Below, one piece after another: positions 59,631 to 64,000 of a stretch of DNA of 64,000 nt. Within the stretch, counting starts at the first letter, position 1. Every line of letters starts with the position of its first letter. The position numbers and the translations under genes are program-made. The DNA is from Lachnospiraceae bacterium (GTDB lineage: Bacteria > Bacillota > Clostridia > Lachnospirales > Lachnospiraceae): assembly GCA_022791635.1 (NCBI GenBank), contig JAAVZL010000047.1, forward strand, positions 16,108-80,107, read 5' to 3'. The notes under the pieces were generated by a model. That model saw only the letters and a list, made by a program, of their open reading frames with translations. It did not search any database and had not been told where the DNA came from.

Positions 59631-60224
59631 TTAGTAGGAAGTGTAGCTCTTATTCACCTTCATCTCTACTTCTACTTCCTCCACGATTCCGTTCTCATCC
59701 AGATGGAAGCTATAGGTGTATTTTCCGTCTCGATAGGCCATATAATCGTCGCTCTCTGTGAGGGTTTTGAATTCTGCCATGGTTTCTTTGACGCCCTCGG
59801 CGTCCATTCCGAAATAATCGACCCCGTTGACCAGAGCGTTATCCTGGGCCCAGTAGCTGACATCCGGATCCTCGGAATACATATGGAAGGAAATACCGTA
59901 GATAGTGGCTGAGGTAACCATCACTTCATCCGAATCCGGGTTGTATACATAGAGATATGCGTAGGAGCCGTCGTCATTGCTGAGAGACATAAAGCTGGAG
60001 AGCCAGCTTTTTCCCGGCATCTTTCCTATGGGCATCCCTTGATTCGGAAGCTTTATTTCAAATTCTGTCATAGGAAATACGCTTAAGGCGGATTCTCCCA
60101 AGGTTACTTCTTTTCCTGCCACGGTAAGTACCGGCGGCGTTCCACCGCCGGAGCATGCGCTTAAGGTCATCGTCAGAGCGGCCAGAAGGATGATGGCGGC
60201 AATTTGTTTTTTCATTCGTTTCAT
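59631..60224 (-). CDS. Lipoprotein of unknown function
   Basis: A 197-residue secreted protein with a signal peptide ending in lipobox LSAC, then a Gly/Pro linker. The mature part is predicted beta-rich, with VLTVAGKEVTLGESALSVF near the start and alternating polar and hydrophobic strands to the end. I recognise no family. A TATAAT -10 element lies at 60289-60294 on the minus strand with a weak -35. It is divergent from the amino-acid transporter operon. Confidence 0.75.
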   Translation of the reverse strand: MKRMKKQIAAIILLAALTMTLSACSGGGTPPVLTVAGKEVTLGESALSVFPMTEFEIKLPNQGMPIGKMPGKSWLSSFMSLSNDDGSYAYLYVYNPDSDEVMVTSATIYGISFHMYSEDPDVSYWAQDNALVNGVDYFGMDAEGVKETMAEFKTLTESDDYMAYRDGKYTYSFHLDENGIVEEVEVEMKVNKSYTSY

Positions 60225-60344
60225 ATGTTACAGCCTCCTGATTATGTTTTGTTTTCCTCTCGTATAAAACAGAGGAGGGATTGTTCTTATTATACAGGAA
60301 AAGTCGGATTCTGTACAGAGTCTTTCAAGGCCCGGATTTTGGGA

Positions 60345-60373
60345 TTGACAGCCCTTGCCTCCTGTGCTAAAAT
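60345..60373 (+). promoter_or_regulatory. Promoter of amino-acid ABC transporter operon
   Basis: TTGACA at 60345-60350 and TAAAAT at 60368-60373 with a 17-base spacer. The leader to the first gene is about 80 bases and has a small CCTGT-GGA-ACAGG hairpin before the ribosome site. Confidence 0.82.
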
Positions 60374-60462
60374 ACAACGGTAACTTTATCATGGTACAGT
60401 GGCCAATTGGTAGAGAAAAAAAGTAGAGAGAAAAACCTGTGGAACAGGGACGGGAGGAAATT

Positions 60463-61281
60463 ATGAAAAAAAGAGTATTGAGCTTGTTATTATGTGGTTT
60501 GATGGCAGTATCTTTGCTGGCAGGCTGCGGCTCTAAGAAGACGGAAGAGAGTGCGGACGGAAGCGATATGGAGTATGTAAAGTCCAAGGGCACCCTGGTG
60601 GTAGGCATCACGGATTTTGAGCCCATGGATTATAAGGATGAGAACGGCAATTGGATTGGCTTTGATGCGGATATGGCAAAGGCTTTTGCGGAAAGCCTGG
60701 GCGTTGACGCGGAGTTTGTGGAGATTGACTGGGACAATAAGGTTATGGAGCTTGACAGTAAGACCATTGACTGCGTATGGAACGGTATGACCCTTACCGA
60801 CGAGGTGAAGAGCGCCATGGAGTGCTCCAATGCGTACTGCAACAATGCACAGATTGTGATTGTTCCCGCAGATAAGGCAGATCAGTATCAGGATACGGAC
60901 AGCTTAAAGGATCTCAACTTTGCAGTGGAGGCCGGCAGTGCCGGAGAGGCGGAGGTAACAGCTCTTGGCTTAAGCTGTACGCCGGTGAAGGCACAGTCTG
61001 ACGCGCTTTTGGAGGTGGCTTCCGGAACTTCTGACGCGGCTGTGATTGACTCTCTGATGGCAGCGGCCATGGTAGGAGAGGGAACCGGTTATGCGGATCT
61101 GACCTATACGGTGCAGCTTAACAGTGAGGAATATGGGGTAGGCTTCCGCAAGGGTTCCGATTTGGCGGTAGCTTTGAATGATTTCTTTGTTGCCGGCTAT
61201 GCAGACGGAAGCGTGGCGGCATGTGCCGATACCTATAACATACAGGCAGCGCTGATCGATGTGGAGCTGGTTGAGGAGTAG
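60463..61281 (+). CDS. Polar amino-acid ABC transporter substrate-binding lipoprotein
   Basis: A 272-residue SBP_bac_3 family lipoprotein with lipobox LAGC. The mature part shows GTLVVGITDFEPMDYKDENGNWIGFDADMAKAFAESLG, then WDNKVMELDSKTIDCVWNGMTLTDE, the usual ligand-binding pattern for polar or basic amino acids. The ATG at 60463 follows GGGAGG; a GTG at 60439 is less likely. It feeds the permease and ATPase that follow. Ligand not assignable. Confidence 0.93.
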   Translation: MKKRVLSLLLCGLMAVSLLAGCGSKKTEESADGSDMEYVKSKGTLVVGITDFEPMDYKDENGNWIGFDADMAKAFAESLGVDAEFVEIDWDNKVMELDSKTIDCVWNGMTLTDEVKSAMECSNAYCNNAQIVIVPADKADQYQDTDSLKDLNFAVEAGSAGEAEVTALGLSCTPVKAQSDALLEVASGTSDAAVIDSLMAAAMVGEGTGYADLTYTVQLNSEEYGVGFRKGSDLAVALNDFFVAGYADGSVAACADTYNIQAALIDVELVEE

Positions 61282-61321
61282 GAGAACATAGGCTTTACAT
61301 GGAAACAGAATTTTTGAGAAG

Positions 61322-61373
61322 AAGATGTTTGCGACCTTGGTCCGGCTTCGAAAGCCGGATCTCTGGCCGCATC
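61322..61373 (+). terminator. Attenuator-like hairpin between binding protein and permease
   Basis: An eight-base perfect inner stem TCCGGCTT-CGA-AAGCCGGA (61341-61348, 61352-61359), with outer GATG/CATC and GCG/CGC-type pairing, then TTTT. It resembles a leaky terminator inside the operon that would raise binding-protein levels, as at 15114-15149. Confidence 0.65.
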
Positions 61374-61460
61374 TTTTGCTGTAATTCGGCCGGGAAAGAC
61401 TGGCAGCCGGATATGGCATGGAAGTGAAGTTTTTATTACACAGGAAAGCAGGATACATAC

Positions 61461-62144
61461 ATGGAGCAGTTTTTGGAGCAGTTTCCGATTGTAGTTCAAT
61501 CGCTGAATATCGGCTTTTTGCAGACCTTGAAATTATTTATTGTTACGCTTTTGGGGGCGGTTCCTCTGGGACTTATCATTGCCTTTGGCTCCATGTCCCG
61601 TTTTCGCCCTTTAAGCTATCTTACCAAGATTGTTGTCTGGATCATTCGGGGAACGCCTTTGATGATTCAGCTTTTAATTATTTTTTATTTCCCTGGGCTG
61701 GTGCTTGGCAGTCAGATCTGGGGCGGCGGGGAGGCCGGGCGGTTCCTGGCGTCTTCTGTGGCGTTTATTTTTAATTATGCCTGCTATTTTTCCGAGATTT
61801 ACCGGGGAGGAATTCAGAGTATCCCGGTGGGGCAGGAGGAGGCGGGGCTGGTGCTTGGTATGACCAGAAGCCAGATTTTCTTTAAGGTTACTCTATTGCA
61901 GATGATTAAGCGCATTGTGCCGCCTATGTCGAATGAGATTATTACTCTGGTGAAGGATACGTCTTTGGCCCGCATCGTGGCTCTTCAGGAGATTATCTGG
62001 GCCGGACAGGCGTTTTTGAAGGGCTCCCAAGGTATTTCCGGTCAGATTTGGCCCTTGTTTTTCACGGCTGTTTACTATCTTGTTTTCAGCGGTTTGTTGA
62101 CGGTACTGTTGGGGCAGCTGGAAAAGAAGCTGGATTTTAGGTAA
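61461..62144 (+). CDS. Amino-acid ABC transporter permease
   Basis: A 227-residue HisM/GlnP-type permease with five membrane segments. The conserved EAA-type loop is [39 protein letters not shown], and the N-terminal part has [17 protein letters not shown]. It forms the membrane channel as a homodimer. A gap of 179 bases after the binding protein holds the attenuator hairpin. Confidence 0.95.
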   Translation: MEQFLEQFPIVVQSLNIGFLQTLKLFIVTLLGAVPLGLIIAFGSMSRFRPLSYLTKIVVWIIRGTPLMIQLLIIFYFPGLVLGSQIWGGGEAGRFLASSVAFIFNYACYFSEIYRGGIQSIPVGQEEAGLVLGMTRSQIFFKVTLLQMIKRIVPPMSNEIITLVKDTSLARIVALQEIIWAGQAFLKGSQGISGQIWPLFFTAVYYLVFSGLLTVLLGQLEKKLDFR

Positions 62145-62158
62145 GGGGGCGTGTGAAT

Positions 62159-62941
62159 ATGGCGATGTTAGAGGTTGAGCATTTAAGTAAGACTTTTGAG
62201 CGCACAGAGGTGCTTAAGGATATCAATTTTTCTCTGGAAAAGGGGCAGGTGGTTTCGCTTATCGGGTCTTCGGGAAGCGGGAAGACGACCTGTCTTCGCT
62301 GCCTTAACTTTCTGGAGCGGCCGGATACGGGGATTATCCGTGTGAACGGGGAGACGTTGTTTGATGCAAATGATCCGGTGACTATGCGGGAGGCGGCAAT
62401 TCGGAAGAAGCGGCTTCATTTTGGATTGGTGTTTCAGTCGTTTAATTTGTTTCCTCAGTATACGGCTCTTGGGAATGTGATGCTGGCCAGTGAGCTTTTG
62501 GCTAAGGAGCGGGAGGATTATAAGGAGAATCGGAAGGCCATTCATGAGGAGATTGAGCGTAAGGCGAGGACGCTGCTGATGCAGATGGGGCTGGGGGAGC
62601 GGATGAATAATTATCCTCATCAGCTTTCCGGAGGGCAGTGTCAGAGGGTGGCGATTGCAAGGGCTCTGGCATTGAAGCCGGATATTCTTTGTTTTGATGA
62701 GCCTACCTCGGCGCTGGATCCGGAGCTGACCGGGGAGGTGCTGAAGGTGATTCGGGAGCTGGCGCAGCAGAGGACGACGATGCTGATTGTGACCCATGAG
62801 ATGGCGTTTGCCAGGGATGTGTCGAATCATGTGATTTTTATGGATGACGGGCGGATTCTGGAGGAAGGGACGCCGGAGGAGGTGTTTGGGAATCCGAAGG
62901 AGGCGCGGACCAGGCAGTTTTTGGGGAATTTTGCGCAATAG
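62159..62941 (+). CDS. Amino-acid ABC transporter ATPase
   Basis: A 260-residue ATPase of the GlnQ/HisP type. Walker A is GSSGSGKTT near residue 38, the signature is [16 protein letters not shown], Walker B is [12 protein letters not shown], and the switch histidine is in [10 protein letters not shown]. An in-frame GTG at 62153 and ATG at 62165 are alternatives. It directly follows the permease and completes the transporter. The purC promoter starts a few bases after its stop. Confidence 0.95.
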   Translation: MAMLEVEHLSKTFERTEVLKDINFSLEKGQVVSLIGSSGSGKTTCLRCLNFLERPDTGIIRVNGETLFDANDPVTMREAAIRKKRLHFGLVFQSFNLFPQYTALGNVMLASELLAKEREDYKENRKAIHEEIERKARTLLMQMGLGERMNNYPHQLSGGQCQRVAIARALALKPDILCFDEPTSALDPELTGEVLKVIRELAQQRTTMLIVTHEMAFARDVSNHVIFMDDGRILEEGTPEEVFGNPKEARTRQFLGNFAQ

Positions 62942-62944
62942 TAG

Positions 62945-62973
62945 TTGAAATTCCTGGGGGTTGCGGTTATACT
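62945..62973 (+). promoter_or_regulatory. purC promoter, upstream of a hairpin repeat
   Basis: TTGAAA at 62945-62950 and TATACT at 62968-62973 with a 17-base spacer. The family 1 hairpin at 62999-63134 lies between this promoter and the purC start at 63177, so it would be transcribed as purC leader RNA. Confidence 0.7.
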
Positions 62974-62998
62974 TATAGGGCAATGGATGGGGCCGGAC

Positions 62999-63134
62999 GG
63001 GCTGCCGCAAATGAAGTCATCAGCCATTTCCATATCCCGTGTTCGGACGGTTCACGTACAGGCTGTATGCTCTGTACGTGAACAGCCGGACACCGGATAT
63101 CGGAAAAGTCTTCTGGCTTCGTTTGCGGCAGCCC
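62999..63134. repeat. Hairpin repeat family 1, copy in the purC leader
   Basis: A 136-base palindrome: 18-base outer arms (62999-63016 with 63117-63134) pairing throughout if one U-G wobble at 63012/63121 is allowed, then the usual TTCGGACGGTTCACGTACA / TGTACGTGAACAGCCGGACAC core and a short tip. It is shorter than the other complete copies because the apical part is missing. Confidence 0.85.
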
Positions 63135-63176
63135 TGACAGTGATAATTACAGGATGAAGAAAGGGTAGGAAATTTC

Positions 63177-63881
63177 ATGGAAAAGAAAGAGCTTTTGTAT
63201 GAAGGGAAGGCTAAGAAGGTTTATACTACGGAGGATCCCGATGTTTTAATTGTGGATTATAAGGATGATGCTACGGCTTTTAATGGCTTGAAGAAGGGGA
63301 CGATTCAGGGGAAGGGCGTTATCAATAATCGTATGAGCAATCGGGTGTTCCAGCTTTTGGAGAAGGAGGGGATTCCGACTCACTATATTGAGGAGCTTAG
63401 TGATCGGGAGACTGCTGTTAAGAAAGTGGAGATTGTTCCTCTGGAGGTGATCATCCGGAATGTGGCGGCGGGAAGCTTTTCCAAGCGTCTCGGTGTAGAG
63501 GAGGGGACACGGTTTGTGGCTCCGACTTTGGAGTTTAGTTATAAGAATGATGACTTGGGCGATCCCTTGATTAATGATTATTTTGCCATTGCTCTGGGAC
63601 TGGCGACCAGGGAAGAGATTGATACGATTACTAAATATGCTTTTAAGATAAATGAGGTGTATAAGGCTTATTTTGCCAATGCGGGGATTGAGCTGATTGA
63701 TTTTAAAATTGAGTTTGGCCGGTATAAGGGGCAGATTATTTTGGCGGATGAGACGTCGCCGGATACTTGTCGTCTGTGGGATATCAATACCCATGAGAAG
63801 CTGGACAAGGATCGTTTCCGCAGGGATTTGGGGAATGTTGAGGAAGCTTACAATGAGGTGTTTAAGCGCCTTGGACTATAG
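63177..63881 (+). CDS. purC: Phosphoribosylaminoimidazole-succinocarboxamide synthase (SAICAR synthetase)
   Basis: A 234-residue enzyme of de novo purine synthesis joining aspartate to CAIR with ATP. Motifs are [13 protein letters not shown] and [11 protein letters not shown] at the N-terminus, [19 protein letters not shown] near residue 85, [17 protein letters not shown] near residue 125, and [15 protein letters not shown] near residue 190. Length is standard for the bacterial enzyme. Other pur genes may follow beyond the window. GGTAGG-like ribosome site. Confidence 0.97.
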   Translation: MEKKELLYEGKAKKVYTTEDPDVLIVDYKDDATAFNGLKKGTIQGKGVINNRMSNRVFQLLEKEGIPTHYIEELSDRETAVKKVEIVPLEVIIRNVAAGSFSKRLGVEEGTRFVAPTLEFSYKNDDLGDPLINDYFAIALGLATREEIDTITKYAFKINEVYKAYFANAGIELIDFKIEFGRYKGQIILADETSPDTCRLWDINTHEKLDKDRFRRDLGNVEEAYNEVFKRLGL

Positions 63882-64000
63882 GGCAGACTTTGCGGTACTG
63901 GAATCAGCAAAGTCTGTTTAGTGCACAGAAGGATTTACAGACACATACTTTTGTGGCTGGAAATTCTTCTTGGTAAGGGTGTACTGGGCAGACTTTGCGG
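63881..64000. repeat. Repeat family 4, second locus, cut by window end
   Basis: Starts at the last base of the purC stop codon. GGGCAGACTTTGCGG occurs at 63881-63895 and again at 63986-64000, 105 bases apart. A 10-base stem CAGACTTTGC/GCAAAGTCTG is at 63884-63893 and 63907-63916. GGATTTACAGACACAT followed by TTTTGTGGCTGGAAATTC matches, with changes, the words at 46336-46370. Confidence 0.7.

Noticed and set aside
60380..60440. tRNA-like or riboswitch leader before the amino-acid transporter
   Set aside because: A GGTAGAG-like stretch is present but no cloverleaf or known riboswitch core can be folded.
5784..63134. Dispersed family 1 repeats as a CRISPR array
   Set aside because: Copies are 65-228 bases, far apart, palindromic and not separated by spacers; no cas genes are seen.

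Overview
The window looks like chromosomal DNA from a Gram-positive anaerobe of the Clostridia, most likely Lachnospiraceae. The grounds are near-even base composition, strong AGGAGG ribosome sites, a glycyl radical enzyme, an oxygen-reducing flavodiiron fusion, the FIST/chemotaxis pair and a DUF5717/DUF5716 gene cluster of the kind found in that family. I see no phage, plasmid, transposase or CRISPR array. Most genes lie on the + strand.

Layout. 1-7.5 kb: DUF1275 and TRIC-like membrane proteins, a GH36 alpha-galactosidase, a FIST sensor with a soluble chemotaxis transducer, and an ECF sigma factor with a DUF2461 protein. 7.5-11 kb: copper efflux operon copA-csoR-copper chaperone, with a CsoR-type operator inside its promoter. 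11-13.7 kb: a three-module flavodiiron/rubredoxin/reductase fusion. 14-25.3 kb: a sugar or polyol operon (binding protein, two permeases, LacI regulator, FucI-like isomerase, glycyl radical enzyme and its activase, FGGY kinase, class II aldolase). This operon is decaying: one deletion removes the end of a permease and most of the transport ATPase, and the aldolase is frameshifted. 25.4-26.2 kb: wreck of an amidohydrolase. 26.2-28.1 kb: larE, tRNA-Glu, a gene fragment and a membrane protein. 28.4-32.9 kb: a topoisomerase IV-type gene pair. 33-36.2 kb: two tandem beta-helix paralogues. 36.3-39.4 kb: glnS and a PdxR/MocR regulator. 39.5-45.6 kb: an operon joining an ascorbate-family PTS (IIC, IIB), a SorC regulator, a cytoplasmic arylsulfotransferase and a thioredoxin reductase/thioredoxin pair. 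46-50.6 kb: LiaF-like protein, Maf, two HAD phosphatases, a small acidic protein and a PrsA-like lipoprotein. 50.9-55 kb: LysR regulator, flavodoxin lipoprotein, DUF3737 and a CobD/HisC-like aminotransferase. 55-59.6 kb: DUF5717, DUF5716 and TPR genes. 59.6-64 kb: a lipoprotein, a polar amino acid ABC transporter, and purC.

The most unusual feature is not a gene. The spaces between genes are full of long imperfect palindromes. One family occurs at seven places (about 5.8, 10.2, 26.2, 28.2, 45.7, 50.8 and 63.1 kb). Its inner core is conserved, but its outer arms differ in sequence from copy to copy while remaining self-complementary within each full-length copy. Other hairpin families lie at 11.0/30.4 kb and 46.3/63.9 kb, with single long hairpins at 13.7, 25.4, 30.6 and 49.3 kb. 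Several are placed in apparent 5' leaders.

Everything here was read by eye. Family names rest on recalled motifs, not on database searches, and promoters are consensus matches only.
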